Both the position numbers and the translations under genes were made by a program. Shown here piece by piece: positions 52,399 to 62,556 of a DNA stretch of 64,000 nt. A model generated the notes under the pieces. It was given only the letters and a program-made list of their open reading frames with translations. It did no database searches and was not told the origin of the DNA. Within the stretch, counting starts at the first letter, position 1. The number at the start of each line of letters is the position of its first letter. The stretch is from Usitatibacter rugosus (GTDB lineage Bacteria; Pseudomonadota; Gammaproteobacteria; Burkholderiales; Usitatibacteraceae), in the NCBI RefSeq assembly GCF_013003965.1, contig NZ_CP053069.1:2883419-2947418 (forward strand), read 5' to 3'.

Positions 52399-54090
52399 TC
52401 AAGCCGCCTGGTGCTCGAGTCCTTTTGGGATCGAGGAGAGCAGCTTTCGCGTGTAGTCCTGCTGGGGGTTGAGGTAGATCTGGTCCGAATCCGCGATCTC
52501 GACGACCGCGCCCTCGTTCATCACCATCACCTGGTCGGAGATGTACTTCACGACCGCGAGGTCGTGCGAGATGAAGATGTACGAGAGGCCGAACTCGTCC
52601 TGCAGGTCCTGCAGGAGGTTCAGCACCTGCGCCTGCACCGAGACGTCGAGCGCGGAGACGCTCTCGTCGCAGATCAGGACGTCGGGCTTCATGGTGAGGC
52701 AGCGGGCGATGGCGATCCGCTGGCGCTGGCCGCCGGAGAACTCGTGCGGGTACTTGTAGAACGAGGCTTCCGAGAGCCCCACCTTCTTCAGCAGGCTGAA
52801 GGCGTGCTCGACGCGCTCGGCTTGGTCCTTGCCGATCGAGTGGATCTTCATCGGCTCGACCAGGATCTGGCCCACCGTCATGCGCGGGTTCAGCGACGCA
52901 TACGGGTTCTGGAAGATGATCTGGATGCGTCGGCGGTAGGCCATCATCTCGCGGTCGGTGAGCGAGAGCAGGTTCTTGCCCTCGAAGAGCACCTCGCCGC
53001 TGGTGGCGTCGTGCAGGCGCATGAGCGTCAAGCCCACCGTCGTCTTGCCCGAGCCGGACTCGCCCACGAGGCCGAGCGTCTTGCCCTTGCGCAGGCGGAA
53101 GTTCACGTCCTTCACCGCGGCCACCTCGCGCTTGCCGAAGAAGCCCTCCTTGAGGAAGAACGTCTTGTACAGGTTCTTCACCTCGAGGATCACGGCGTCG
53201 GATTCCTTCGTGCCGCGCGGGCGCTCCTCCAGCTTCGAGGCCACGTCGCCGCGCAGGAAGTCGTCGATCACCGGCAGGCGCTTCGGGCGGCGGTCGAGGC
53301 GCGGACGGCAGGCGAGCAGCGCCTTGGTGTACGCATCCTTCGGGTCGTGGAAGATCTGGTGGACCTGGCCCTGCTCCTTGATCTCGCCGTTCTGCATGAC
53401 CACCACGGTGTCGGCGATGTCGCCCACGACGCCCAGGTCGTGCGTGATGAAGAGCACCGACATGTGGTGCTTCTCCTGCAAGCTCGCGAGGAGGTCGAGG
53501 ATCTGCTTCTGGATCGTGACGTCGAGCGCCGTGGTGGGCTCGTCGGCGATGAGCAGCTTCGGCTCGCACGCGATCGCCATCGCGATCATCACGCGCTGCT
53601 GCTGGCCGCCGGACATCTCGTGCGGGAAGGAATTGACGCGAAGCGCGGGGTTCGGGATGCCGACCTCGGCCAGCAGCGCCACCGCGCGCTCGCGCGCGGC
53701 CTTGCCCGACAGGCCCATGTGCTGCGTCAGCACCTCGGCGATCTGGTCGCCGACGGGGAACACCGGGTTCAGCGACGTCATCGGCTCCTGGAAGATCACC
53801 GAGATCTCCTTGCCGCGGATCGCGAGCTTCTCGGAGGCGGAGGCGCGAAGGATGTTGCGCCCGCCGTAGATCACCTCGCTCTCGGGCGCGATGATCGCGT
53901 TCTCCGGCAGCAGGCCCAGGATCGACATCGCGGAAACGCTCTTGCCGCTGCCCGACTCGCCGACGAGTGCCACCGTGCTGTTCGTGGGCACGTCGAAGGA
54001 GATGCCCTTCACCGCGCGGAACGGCTCGTGCTTCTTGTCGATCCGGAAGCGGATGTCGAGGTTCTTGACCTGCAGGATGGGATCAGTCAT
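52399..54090 (-). CDS. Peptide ABC transporter, two-domain fused ATPase
   Basis: A 563-residue protein with two ABC domains in tandem, like YejF or a DppD-DppF fusion. First domain Walker A is GESGSGKS (around residues 44-51) with signature MSGGQQQRVMIAMAI. The second begins near residue 303, with Walker A GESGSGKTT and signature [15 protein letters not shown]. Walker B ADEPTTALD and CDESVSALD are also present, and the oligopeptide-ATPase C-terminal extension follows each domain. It powers import by the two permeases encoded just upstream. Confidence 0.92.
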   Translation of the reverse strand: MTDPILQVKNLDIRFRIDKKHEPFRAVKGISFDVPTNSTVALVGESGSGKSVSAMSILGLLPENAIIAPESEVIYGGRNILRASASEKLAIRGKEISVIFQEPMTSLNPVFPVGDQIAEVLTQHMGLSGKAARERAVALLAEVGIPNPALRVNSFPHEMSGGQQQRVMIAMAIACEPKLLIADEPTTALDVTIQKQILDLLASLQEKHHMSVLFITHDLGVVGDIADTVVVMQNGEIKEQGQVHQIFHDPKDAYTKALLACRPRLDRRPKRLPVIDDFLRGDVASKLEERPRGTKESDAVILEVKNLYKTFFLKEGFFGKREVAAVKDVNFRLRKGKTLGLVGESGSGKTTVGLTLMRLHDATSGEVLFEGKNLLSLTDREMMAYRRRIQIIFQNPYASLNPRMTVGQILVEPMKIHSIGKDQAERVEHAFSLLKKVGLSEASFYKYPHEFSGGQRQRIAIARCLTMKPDVLICDESVSALDVSVQAQVLNLLQDLQDEFGLSYIFISHDLAVVKYISDQVMVMNEGAVVEIADSDQIYLNPQQDYTRKLLSSIPKGLEHQAA

Positions 54091-54092
54091 CG

Positions 54093-54120
54093 CGTCATCC
54101 CCGCGCAGGCGGGGATCCAG
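54093..54120. repeat. 28 bp palindromic repeat, left side of permease gene
   Basis: A 28 bp sequence from CGTCATCCCC to GGGGATCCAG with an internal hairpin (ATCCCCGC / GCGGGGAT). Its exact reverse complement is at 55188-55215, so the permease gene between them is bracketed by a perfect 28 bp inverted repeat. It belongs to a hairpin repeat class common in proteobacterial genomes. Confidence 0.85.
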
Positions 54121-55173
54121 TTATTTGAGTTTCGGATCGAGCGCATCGCGCAACGAGTCGGTGAGGAGCGAGAACGCGGTCACCAGCACCGCCATGGAAG
54201 CGCCGGCAGCGAAGAGCTGCCACCACTTGCCGATCACGAGCTCGTTCTGCGCCTCGGCGAGCATCGTGCCCCACGAGACCATGTCCACCGGGACGCCCAG
54301 TCCCAGGAACGAGAGGATCACCTCCGCCTTGATGAACTGCACCACGTGCTGCGAGAGCTGCACCAGGATCACGTGCGAGGCGTTGGGCAGGATGTGGATG
54401 AACATGCGCGACATGTGGGACGCGCCGATCGCCTGCGCGGCCTTCACGTACTCACGAGCGCTGTGCTTGATGTATTCCGCGCGCACCAGGCGGTAGATGC
54501 CGGTCCAGCCGGTGAGGGCCAGGATCACGATGATCGTGTCCAGCCCCTTCTTGAACACCGCGGCGAACGCGAGGATCAGCAGGATGTACGGGATGGACGT
54601 GAAGATGTTGTAGAACCACTCGAGGAAGTCGTTGACCTTCCCGCCCCAGTAGCCGGCCATCGCGCCCAGGAAGGTGCCGATGATTGTGGCGAGGACCGCG
54701 GCCACGAGGCCCACGAAGATCGAGACCTCGGAGCCCTTGATCGCCTTCAGCAGCACGTCGCGGCCCCACTTGTCGCCGCCGAAGGGCAGCGTCTCGGCCC
54801 GCTTGGTCTCGGTGACGGCGATCTTGGCCGCGCGCTCCTCCCACTCCTTGTAGCGCGGAGCGAGCGGATCGACGTCGGAGAGATCGACCGGGGGCGCCTT
54901 GGAGACGCCGGTGCCGGCCGCCACGGCCTTGGCCTCGAGGTTCTCCTGGCCCGCGAGGAACGCGGGGTTGGCATACGAGACGCCGGATTCCTTGCTCCAG
55001 TCGCGCGCGACGAGGCCCGTGAACGAGGCCAGCATCATCGCGAGGAAGAGGATCACCACCGCGAGGGCGATCATGCCGACGGGGTCCTGCTTCAGGCGGC
55101 GCCAGGCGAGGGTCCAGAGGCCCGGCGATTCCTGCGGGGCGGGCGGCGTGGGATTCGTGAGGACTGCGCTCAT
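54121..55173 (-). CDS. Peptide ABC transporter permease (DppC-like)
   Basis: A 350-residue inner-membrane permease. One N-terminal helix (~35-57) is followed by a long periplasmic segment (~58-125) and then about five helices. The motif LPFGGDKWGRDVLLKAIKGS is the characteristic DppC/OppC signature before the transmembrane domain, and an EAA-type loop YVKAAQAIGASHMSRMFIHI is near residues 225-245. It works with the DppB-like permease upstream. The gene is bracketed by a 28 bp inverted repeat. Confidence 0.92.
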   Translation of the reverse strand: MSAVLTNPTPPAPQESPGLWTLAWRRLKQDPVGMIALAVVILFLAMMLASFTGLVARDWSKESGVSYANPAFLAGQENLEAKAVAAGTGVSKAPPVDLSDVDPLAPRYKEWEERAAKIAVTETKRAETLPFGGDKWGRDVLLKAIKGSEVSIFVGLVAAVLATIIGTFLGAMAGYWGGKVNDFLEWFYNIFTSIPYILLILAFAAVFKKGLDTIIVILALTGWTGIYRLVRAEYIKHSAREYVKAAQAIGASHMSRMFIHILPNASHVILVQLSQHVVQFIKAEVILSFLGLGVPVDMVSWGTMLAEAQNELVIGKWWQLFAAGASMAVLVTAFSLLTDSLRDALDPKLK

Positions 55174-55187
55174 CGTTGGGCTCCGGG

Positions 55188-55215
55188 CTGGATCCCCGCC
55201 TGCGCGGGGATGACG
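55188..55215. repeat. 28 bp palindromic repeat, right side of permease gene
   Basis: Exact reverse complement of 54093-54120. It lies between the two permease genes, 14 bp upstream of the DppC-like start. Confidence 0.85.
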
Positions 55216-55249
55216 AGGGAAAGGGATCGCATTCGCTCTTCTCCTCTCG

Positions 55250-56188
55250 TCACTTGAACGAGACGCGCGGATCGACGAACTTGTACATCACGTCGACCAG
55301 CAGGTTGATGATCATGGTGAGCACCGCGAGGTAGACCGTCACCGCCTTGATCACGGGGAAGTCGCTGCGGTTCACCGCGGTGATGATCTCGCGGCCCAGG
55401 CCCGGGATCGAGAAGAACACCTCGAGCAGGAAGGAGCCGACGAAGACGCTCGGCAGGTAGATGCCGATGTTGGTGAGGATGGGGATGAGCGCGTTGCGAA
55501 GCACGTGCTTCATCATCACCTTCTTCTCGGGCAGGCCCTTGGCGCGAGCCGTGCGCACGTAGTCCTGGTTGATCTCCTCGAGGAAGAACGAGCGGTAGAG
55601 GCGAAGCTGGGGCGCCAGGCCAACGGCCACGGCGAGGATGATGGGCAGCGGAGCGTACGTGACGAGGTTCTTCGTGAAGCTCTCGCTCCAGCCCTGCACC
55701 GGGAAGATGCCCCACTGGAAGCCGAACAGGTACTGGCCGACGATGATGTAGACGAGGAAGCTGATCGACATCGCCGTGGTGCAGAGGATCATGATCGTGC
55801 GGTCGGTCAGCGTGCCGCGCACGTAGGCGACCATGATCGCGAAGATGACCGCGAGGAAGGTCTCGATGATCAGCACCGGCACCATGATGGTGAGCGTCGG
55901 GCCGACGCGCGTGAGGAGGATGCGCGAGACCTCTTCGTTCGTGGACCAGCTGCGGCCGAAGTCGAACGTGAAGACCTGCTGCACGAAGTACCAGAGCTGC
56001 ACGTAGTACGGCTGGTCGACGCCGAGCTGCTTCCTGATGTTGGCGATCTGCTCGGGGTTGGAGATCTTCCCGGCCAGCACCTGCGCGGGATCCCCTCCCA
56101 CCCAGTTGAACAGGAAGAAGATCAGCAGGATCACGCCCGCCAGGGTCGGGATCATCTGCCACAGCCTGCGAACGACGTACGCGGTCAT
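55250..56188 (-). CDS. Peptide ABC transporter permease (DppB-like)
   Basis: A 312-residue inner-membrane permease with six helices. The N-terminus MTAYVVRRLWQMIPTLAGVI and the FGRSWSTNEEVSRILLTRVGPT block are typical of DppB/OppB. The EAA loop is RTARAKGLPEKKVMMKHVLRNALIPI (residues ~195-220, read in parts). It pairs with the permease at 54121. It starts 33 bp after the last binding-protein gene. Confidence 0.93.
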   Translation of the reverse strand: MTAYVVRRLWQMIPTLAGVILLIFFLFNWVGGDPAQVLAGKISNPEQIANIRKQLGVDQPYYVQLWYFVQQVFTFDFGRSWSTNEEVSRILLTRVGPTLTIMVPVLIIETFLAVIFAIMVAYVRGTLTDRTIMILCTTAMSISFLVYIIVGQYLFGFQWGIFPVQGWSESFTKNLVTYAPLPIILAVAVGLAPQLRLYRSFFLEEINQDYVRTARAKGLPEKKVMMKHVLRNALIPILTNIGIYLPSVFVGSFLLEVFFSIPGLGREIITAVNRSDFPVIKAVTVYLAVLTMIINLLVDVMYKFVDPRVSFK

Positions 56189-56221
56189 CGCGCTACTCCT
56201 CGTGGGTTTTTTTGCTCGCTT

Positions 56222-58027
56222 CTACTTCTTCGTCGCGGCCTGCTGCTCCGCGACGTCGATATCGAGGTACTTGAAGTTGGTATAGAGGATCGGGTGCTTC
56301 TTGTACGCCTTCACCCAAGGGTACTGCAGGTGGTTGAAGACGCGGTGCACGCCCAGGCGCCAGGGCGCATAGGCGAGGATGAGGCGGCTCATGTCGCGGT
56401 AGAGGGCGTTGCGCTCGGGACTGTCCGGGTAGCGCTGCGACTTCTCGTACGTGCGGTCGTATTCGGGGAGCTTGAAGCGCGCCTCGTTCGACTGGCCCGT
56501 GTTGGGGCCGTACAGGAGCTGGAGGAAATTCTGGGCGTCGGGGTAGTCCGCGGTCCACGCCGAGGAAGCCATCTGGAACTTGCCGACGCGCTTGTCCTGC
56601 AGGAGGTCGGCGAACTGCACCGCTGCCGCGTCGACGCGGATGCCGATCTCCGCCATGGACTTCACCCACAGGAGTGCGAGCTGGCGCTGCTCCTGCGAGC
56701 CGGTGTTGTACTTGTACGAGATGCGAAGCGGCTTGCCGCCGGGGAGGTCGCGCCAGCCGTCGCCGTCGCTGTCGACGTAGCCGAACATATCCAGCAGCGC
56801 CTTCGCGCGTGCGGGGTCGTGGTCCTGCTGGTGCGAGAGGAACGCGGGATCGAAACCCACCACGCCGGGCGGCACCGGCGTCTGCGCGGCATTCGCCTGG
56901 CCCTTGCGGACGATGCCCACCTCCTGGTCGCGGTCGTGGGCCAGCACCATCGCGCGGCGCAGGGCCACCTTCTCCGGCGTGTAGCCGCCGAGCGTCGGGT
57001 CGTCGATGTTGAAGAGGTCGTACGTGGTCTCGGGCGCCTCTTCGCGGAAGACGCGCACGCCCTGCTTCGCGAGCGCCGGGGCCAGCTTGCCGTTGGGCAG
57101 GATCTGCTCGATGAACTCGAAGGGCGTCTCGTCGAGGATGTCGTGCTCGCGGTTCACGAAGGCGAGGTAGCGCGGCTGCTCTTCCTCGATGGGATAGATT
57201 TCCACGCGGTCGAGGTTCGGCAGGCGCTTGCCGCGCAACGCCTCGATGGCCGCCTTGTCCCAGGGATCGTTCGGATCGGCGTAGCGCACGTCGAGCTCGT
57301 AGCCACGGTGGTTGGGGTTCTTCTCGAGCACGATCTTCGAGCGGCGCACCCATTCCTTCAGCACAAAGGGGCCGGTGCCGACCGGATGTCCCATCATGTC
57401 GTCGGGGTAGAGCTCCACCACCTCGCGCGCCACCGGCACCACGTTGGGCATCGCGAGCACGTAGGCAAAGTTGAAGTCGGGCTCCTTCAGCTTGAAGCTC
57501 ACGGTGTAGCGGTCGCGCACCTCGATGCCCGGGATGGGCGTGTCCATGTCGAGGGTGCCGGTCTTCTTCGCCTTCTCGGCGAGCTCGTCCAGGCCGATGA
57601 GCTTGTTCTCGAACAGCCACTCGTAGGGGCTCGCGAGCTTCGGATCGCGGAAGCGCCGGATCGAGTACGCGACGTCCTGCGCGGTGAGCTCGCGCTTCTT
57701 GCCCTTGAACGCGGGATCGTCGGCGAAGTAGATGCCGGGCTTGATGCGGAAGGTGTAGCGCGTGCCGCCCTCCTCGGGCTGCGGCACGGCCTCGGCCGTG
57801 AGCGGGACCACTTTCACGGGGCGCGCGAGGTAGTCGTACGTGAGCAGGGGTTCGAACAGGCTCTCGCAGATCCCCACCGAGTAGCGGTCGAAGACCTTCT
57901 GGGGATCGAAGCCGGTCTCCGCGGTCCGGAAAGCCATGCGCAGGACCTTCTTCGGCTCGGACAGCGCGGGATGCGCGGTGGCGAGCAAGGTGGCCAGGGC
58001 GAGGACGGCGAATGGGAGGCGTTTCAA
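56222..58027 (-). CDS. Peptide-binding periplasmic protein, family 5 (third in tandem)
   Basis: A 601-residue solute-binding protein of SBP family 5 with signal MKRLPFAVLALATLLATAHP. Family blocks are KVLRMAFRTAETGFDPQKV, GGTRYTFRIKPGIYFADDPAF (split), [17 protein letters not shown] and DGWRDLPGGKPLRI. It is the closest of three tandem paralogues to the permease genes. The shared architecture suggests the same permease is fed by different binding proteins. Ligands are not predictable beyond peptides or similar. Confidence 0.9.
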   Translation of the reverse strand: MKRLPFAVLALATLLATAHPALSEPKKVLRMAFRTAETGFDPQKVFDRYSVGICESLFEPLLTYDYLARPVKVVPLTAEAVPQPEEGGTRYTFRIKPGIYFADDPAFKGKKRELTAQDVAYSIRRFRDPKLASPYEWLFENKLIGLDELAEKAKKTGTLDMDTPIPGIEVRDRYTVSFKLKEPDFNFAYVLAMPNVVPVAREVVELYPDDMMGHPVGTGPFVLKEWVRRSKIVLEKNPNHRGYELDVRYADPNDPWDKAAIEALRGKRLPNLDRVEIYPIEEEQPRYLAFVNREHDILDETPFEFIEQILPNGKLAPALAKQGVRVFREEAPETTYDLFNIDDPTLGGYTPEKVALRRAMVLAHDRDQEVGIVRKGQANAAQTPVPPGVVGFDPAFLSHQQDHDPARAKALLDMFGYVDSDGDGWRDLPGGKPLRISYKYNTGSQEQRQLALLWVKSMAEIGIRVDAAAVQFADLLQDKRVGKFQMASSAWTADYPDAQNFLQLLYGPNTGQSNEARFKLPEYDRTYEKSQRYPDSPERNALYRDMSRLILAYAPWRLGVHRVFNHLQYPWVKAYKKHPILYTNFKYLDIDVAEQQAATKK

Positions 58028-58065
58028 GCGGGAATCCGGGTGCGCAAAACAGTCGAATTATATCG

Positions 58066-59844
58066 TTATTTCATATACTTGGCGCGGATTTCGAGGTCGA
58101 TGTCCGCGTAGCGCATCGCCTCGTGGAGGAACGGGTTCTTGCGCCAGCCGAGCACCCACGGCTGGGTCAGGTCGTTGCGCTTGCGGTGCACGTTCACGCT
58201 CCAGGGCTGGTAGGCGGCGACGATGCGCGCCATCTGCTGGTAGATCTTCTTGCGCGCCTCGGCCTCGGTGGGCGGAATGGCGGCGGCCTGCTCGTAGAGC
58301 CGGTCGAACTCGGGGAACTGGAAGCAGCCATCGTTCGAGCTGCCGCAGTTGGGGCCATAGAGCAGCTGGTAGAAATTCTCGCCGTCGGGGAAGTCGCCGT
58401 TCCAGGCCAGGAACCAGCTCTGCAGCTTGCCGAGCTTCGATCTCTTCCGCAGGTCCGGCCACTTCGCGATGATCGTCTCCACCCGGATGCCGAGCGCTTC
58501 GATCGACTTCTTGCGCAGCTCCAGGAACTGGCGCTCGAGCTGGCTGGGCGCGCTCGCGTACTCGTAGATGAGCGGCTTGCCGTCGGGCAGGTCGCGCCAG
58601 CCGTCGCCGTCCTTGTCGACGTAGCCGAACATGTCGAGCAGTGCCTTGGCCTTCGCCGGATCGTAGGAGCGGCCCAGGTTGAAGCTCGCGTCATAGCCCA
58701 GGACACCGGGCGGGATCGGCGACACCGCCTCGATGGCCGTGCCGTTGCGCACGAGGTTGATCTCGGTCTGGATGTCGTAGCCGAGGCCCACAGCCCTGCG
58801 CAACGCAACCTTCTCGGGCGTGTAGCCGCCCCACACCGGATCCTTCATGTTGTAGTAGACGTACGTGACGCTGGCCTCGACGCTGGGGAACCACTTCAGG
58901 CCGCGCTTCACCGCCCACGGCGCGAGCTTGTCCCCGGGCAGCACGGTGCTCTTGAATTCGTACGGCTGGTTGATCCACTCGAGCTCGCTGTTCAGGAACG
59001 CGAGCCAGCGCGGCTGGGACTCCTCGATGATGTAGATCTCCACCCGGTCGACCGCGGGCAGCCGCTTGCCCTTCATCTCCGCGAGGATGCGCTGGCCCTC
59101 GGCATCGTCGGCCGCAGGCTCCGCCTCGTAGTAGACCTCGCGGAAGTTGGGATTGCGCTCGAGCACGATCTTCGAGGAACGCTTCCACTCCTTCAGCATG
59201 AAGGGGCCCGTGCCGATCGGATGCGCTCCGATATCGCTGCCGTAGTGCTCCACGACCTCGCGGCACTGCGCGCCCAGCGTGCCCAACGCGAGGATGTAGA
59301 GGAAATTGTAGTCGGGCTTCGTCAGGTGGATCTGCAGCGTGTACCGGTCAAGCACCTTGAGCCCAGAGATCGGTGCGTCGTAGTCGAGCCTGCCCTCCTT
59401 CTTCGCCTTGTCACGCAAGGCATCGAGGCCCTCGATCTTGCCGTCGACCATCCACAGGTTCGGCGATGCCATCTTCGGGTCGACCAGGCGCTGGATCGCG
59501 AAGATGTAGTCCTGGGCGACGAGCTCGCGCTTCGTGCCCTTGAACACGGCATCGTCCGCGAAGTAGATCCCCTTCTTGATCCGCAGCGTGTAGAGGCGCC
59601 CGCCCTCGGTGATCTCGGGCATGGCTTCCAGCGTCTGCGGCTTCAGCTTCGCCGGCCGCGCCAGCATGTCGTAGGTGAGCGGCGGCTCGAGGATCTCGTC
59701 GATGACGTTGTTCGAGTAGAGATCCGCCGTGAACGCCGGATCGAAATTCGTCTCCGCGGCGATGAACGGGATGCGCAACACCTTCTGCTCCGCGGCCTGC
59801 ACGGAAAGCGCGACGAACAGCAGGACGAGGACGCGCGCGATCAC
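58066..59844 (-). CDS. Peptide-binding periplasmic protein, family 5 (second in tandem)
   Basis: A 592-residue family 5 binding protein with signal peptide [20 protein letters not shown] 59844 is the start, overlapping the stop of the preceding paralogue (GTGA). Shared blocks are LRIPFIAAETNFDPAF, YFADDAVFKGTKRELVAQDY, IGAHPIGTGPFMLKEW and DGDGWRDLPDGKP. It contains a cysteine pair (NCGSSNDGCFQF) not seen in the first paralogue at this position, possibly a disulfide loop near the ligand site. Confidence 0.9.
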   Translation of the reverse strand: MIARVLVLLFVALSVQAAEQKVLRIPFIAAETNFDPAFTADLYSNNVIDEILEPPLTYDMLARPAKLKPQTLEAMPEITEGGRLYTLRIKKGIYFADDAVFKGTKRELVAQDYIFAIQRLVDPKMASPNLWMVDGKIEGLDALRDKAKKEGRLDYDAPISGLKVLDRYTLQIHLTKPDYNFLYILALGTLGAQCREVVEHYGSDIGAHPIGTGPFMLKEWKRSSKIVLERNPNFREVYYEAEPAADDAEGQRILAEMKGKRLPAVDRVEIYIIEESQPRWLAFLNSELEWINQPYEFKSTVLPGDKLAPWAVKRGLKWFPSVEASVTYVYYNMKDPVWGGYTPEKVALRRAVGLGYDIQTEINLVRNGTAIEAVSPIPPGVLGYDASFNLGRSYDPAKAKALLDMFGYVDKDGDGWRDLPDGKPLIYEYASAPSQLERQFLELRKKSIEALGIRVETIIAKWPDLRKRSKLGKLQSWFLAWNGDFPDGENFYQLLYGPNCGSSNDGCFQFPEFDRLYEQAAAIPPTEAEARKKIYQQMARIVAAYQPWSVNVHRKRNDLTQPWVLGWRKNPFLHEAMRYADIDLEIRAKYMK

Positions 59845-61673
59845 TTTCCGGCAACCGTTTCGAGCTTGGGTTGATCGATGTCCACGTACTTCCACCAGCC
59901 GCGCATCACCGGATGGCGGCGGTAGCCGATCGCCCACGGCTGCGAGATGTCCGAGAGGATGCGATGCGTGCCCAGCCGCCAGGGCGCGTACACGAGGAAG
60001 AGGCGATTCATCTCGCGGTAGACGGCGTTGCGCTCGGGGCCGTCCGGCAGCCGCTTGGCCTGCAGGTAGAGCTTGTCGAATTCCGCGAGCTGGAAGCGCG
60101 AGTGGTTGGCCTGGCCGCTGTTGGGCCCGTAGAGCATCACGAAGAACACGTCGGCATCGGGGACGGTGGCGCTCCAGCCCGGGCCCCACATCTGCAGCTT
60201 GCCGGCTTGCGAGGCCTTGAGCAGGTCGGGCCACTTCGCCTTCTTGAAGCGCATGTTGATGCCGATGGCATCCATGTTCCGCTTCCAGTTCTCGTCGATC
60301 GGCTTCTGGTCCGCGGCGGGTGCCGAGGCGTATTCGATCGAGAAGGACTTGCACTCGTCGCCGGACTTCGCGCGCGGGAGGTCTCGGAATCCGTCGCCGT
60401 TGCAGTCCACGTAGCCGAACATGTCGAGCAGTGCCTTCGATTTGGCCGGGTTGTACTCGGACGCGGTCGAGCGGAAGTCCGCGTCGTAGCCCGAGGCTCC
60501 CGGGCCGATCGGCGAATGGGCGGGGATGGCCTGGCTCTTCCTCGCGATGGAGATCTCCGCGCCCACGTCCTGGCCCAGCACGATCGCGCGGCGAAGCGCG
60601 ATCTTCTCCGGCGCGTATCCCCCCACGACGGGGTCCTGCATCGCGAAGTACGAGTACGTGATCTCCATGCCGGGGTTGCGGTCGAGCACCATGCCGCGGC
60701 GCTGGAGGTTGGGCGCGAGCACGCCGCCGGGGAAAGCGACGTTCGCGAACTCCTCGGGCACGCGCTCGACGAAGTCGTGCTCGTTGTTGAGGAACGCGAG
60801 CCAGCGCGGCTGCGGCTCCTCGATCACGTAGACCTCGATGCGCCCGACCATCGGCAGCTTCTTGCCCTTGAGCGCCGCCGCGATCGCTTCCGCGCCCGCA
60901 TCGCCCGCGGGCGGAGTCTCGTCGTAGGTCTGCTCCCGATAGGCGGGATTGGCATCGAAGACCATCTTCGAGGAGCGCTTCCAGAACGAGAGCTTGAACG
61001 GGCCGGTGCCCACCGGGTGCTCGCCCACCTTCTCGCCGTAGTGCTCCACCACCTCGCGCGCAAGGGCGCAGGAGAGGTTGCAGTGCGCGAGGTAGTACAG
61101 GAAGTTGTAGTTCGGCTGCTTCAGGCGCACCTGCCAGGTGTACTTGTCGAGCGCGCGCAGGCCCTCGATGGGCGTATCGAAGTCGAAGCGGTTGGTCTTG
61201 CGCGCTTTCGCGAGCACCTCGTCCATGCCGACGAGGTAGCCCTCGAGCTGGTAGAGGTTGGGCGACTTCACCTTCGGGTCGAAGAGCCGCTTGATCGAGT
61301 AGACGTAGTCCTCGGCGACCAGCTCGCGCTTCTTGCCGTTGAACGCAGGGTCGTCCATGAAGTAGATGCCGGGCTTCACCCGCATCGTGTAGACCGTGCC
61401 GCCTTCGCTCACCACGGGCATCTCGGCCAGCGTGTTCGGCACCAGCTTCAGCGGACGCGCGAGGAAGTCGTAGCCGAGCGGGGTATCAAAGAGATTCGCA
61501 ATGACCGTGGACGAATAGAGGTCCGAGACGGCGGCGGGGTCGAAGCTGGTCTCGGCCACGCGGAAGGCGTAGCGGAAGACCTTGGTGTCGGCGGGAAGCG
61601 CCGGGGTGGAGGCCAGGCTGGCGGCAAGCAGTCCCGGGATCGCCAGGGCCGATAGGAAGCGCGTGGGGTGCAT
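59841..61673 (-). CDS. Peptide-binding periplasmic protein, family 5 (first in tandem)
   Basis: A 610-residue family 5 binding protein with signal [21 protein letters not shown] chose ATG 61673 because GAGGA lies 8 nt before it; an in-frame ATG at 61688 has no ribosome binding site. Blocks shared with its paralogues are [39 protein letters not shown] (split), [16 protein letters not shown] and [15 protein letters not shown]. It heads the seven-gene operon: three binding proteins, two permeases, ATPase, M3 peptidase. It is divergent from fabI. Confidence 0.9.
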   Translation of the reverse strand: MHPTRFLSALAIPGLLAASLASTPALPADTKVFRYAFRVAETSFDPAAVSDLYSSTVIANLFDTPLGYDFLARPLKLVPNTLAEMPVVSEGGTVYTMRVKPGIYFMDDPAFNGKKRELVAEDYVYSIKRLFDPKVKSPNLYQLEGYLVGMDEVLAKARKTNRFDFDTPIEGLRALDKYTWQVRLKQPNYNFLYYLAHCNLSCALAREVVEHYGEKVGEHPVGTGPFKLSFWKRSSKMVFDANPAYREQTYDETPPAGDAGAEAIAAALKGKKLPMVGRIEVYVIEEPQPRWLAFLNNEHDFVERVPEEFANVAFPGGVLAPNLQRRGMVLDRNPGMEITYSYFAMQDPVVGGYAPEKIALRRAIVLGQDVGAEISIARKSQAIPAHSPIGPGASGYDADFRSTASEYNPAKSKALLDMFGYVDCNGDGFRDLPRAKSGDECKSFSIEYASAPAADQKPIDENWKRNMDAIGINMRFKKAKWPDLLKASQAGKLQMWGPGWSATVPDADVFFVMLYGPNSGQANHSRFQLAEFDKLYLQAKRLPDGPERNAVYREMNRLFLVYAPWRLGTHRILSDISQPWAIGYRRHPVMRGWWKYVDIDQPKLETVAGK

Positions 61674-61758
61674 GAAACGAGTCCTCATGGGACCGGTGGG
61701 CCGGGAGCGGCCAGCGCGCGATTATACTGCGGCCTTACTCTGGAAAAGGCGTTACGAA

Positions 61759-62547
61759 ATGTCATTCCTGCAGGGGCGAAAGATCCTGGTCACGGGCCTG
61801 CTTTCCAACCGGTCCATCGCGTATGGCATCGCCAGGGCCTGCCAGCGCGAGGGCGCCGAGCTCGCCTTCACGTACGTCGGGGAGGGCTTGAAAGAGCGCG
61901 TGGCCGGCCTCGCGAAGGAATTCGGCGTGGACGAGGTCTATCCGTGCGACGTCGCGGACGACGCGCAGATCGACGCGCTCTTCGAGACATTGAAGGCCAA
62001 GTGGGGCGTGCTGGACGGCGTGGTGCACGCCATCGCCTTCGCCCCGCGCGAGGCGCTGAAGGGCAGCTTCCACGAGAGCGTGACGCGCGAGAATTTCCGC
62101 ATCGCGCACGACATCTCCAGCTACAGCCTGGCCGCGCTCGCACGCGGAGCGGCTCCGCTGATGCAGGGGCGGCCGGGCGCGATCGTCACCCTCTCCTACC
62201 TGGGTGCCGTGAGCGCGGTGCCGAACTACAACGTGATGGGCCTCGCCAAGGCGAGCCTCGAGGCGGGCGTGCGCTACCTGGCGTCGAGCCTGGGGCCGCA
62301 GGGCATCCGCGTGAACGCGATCTCCGCGGGCCCCATCAAGACGCTCGCCGCGGCGGGCATCGGGGGATTCTCGAAGATCCTGCACTTCGTCGAGAAGAAC
62401 GCGCCGCTGCGCAGGAACGTCACGATCGACGAAGTGGGCAATGCCACGGCCTTCCTGCTCTCGGACCTCGCCTCCGGGATCACGGGCGAGGTGATGTACG
62501 TCGACGCGGGGTTCAACACCACCACGCCGGGGATGGAAGCCGAGTAG
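61759..62547 (+). CDS. fabI: Enoyl-[acyl-carrier-protein] reductase (NADH)
   Basis: A 262-residue SDR-fold enzyme catalysing the last step of fatty-acid elongation. The start [25 protein letters not shown] includes the FabI nucleotide loop (read in parts). The catalytic pair is in [21 protein letters not shown] (Tyr...Tyr-x6-Lys). [13 protein letters not shown] and the [11 protein letters not shown] end are typical. The -10-like TATACT at 61723-61728 lies in the gap with the divergent transporter operon. It converges with ppiD. Confidence 0.95.
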   Translation: MSFLQGRKILVTGLLSNRSIAYGIARACQREGAELAFTYVGEGLKERVAGLAKEFGVDEVYPCDVADDAQIDALFETLKAKWGVLDGVVHAIAFAPREALKGSFHESVTRENFRIAHDISSYSLAALARGAAPLMQGRPGAIVTLSYLGAVSAVPNYNVMGLAKASLEAGVRYLASSLGPQGIRVNAISAGPIKTLAAAGIGGFSKILHFVEKNAPLRRNVTIDEVGNATAFLLSDLASGITGEVMYVDAGFNTTTPGMEAE

Positions 62548-62556
62548 TCCCCCCGG

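Noticed and set aside
52411-55257. Long forward frame opposite the transporter ATPase and permease
   Set aside because: Antisense shadow with low-complexity composition. The minus-strand genes have complete ABC motifs.
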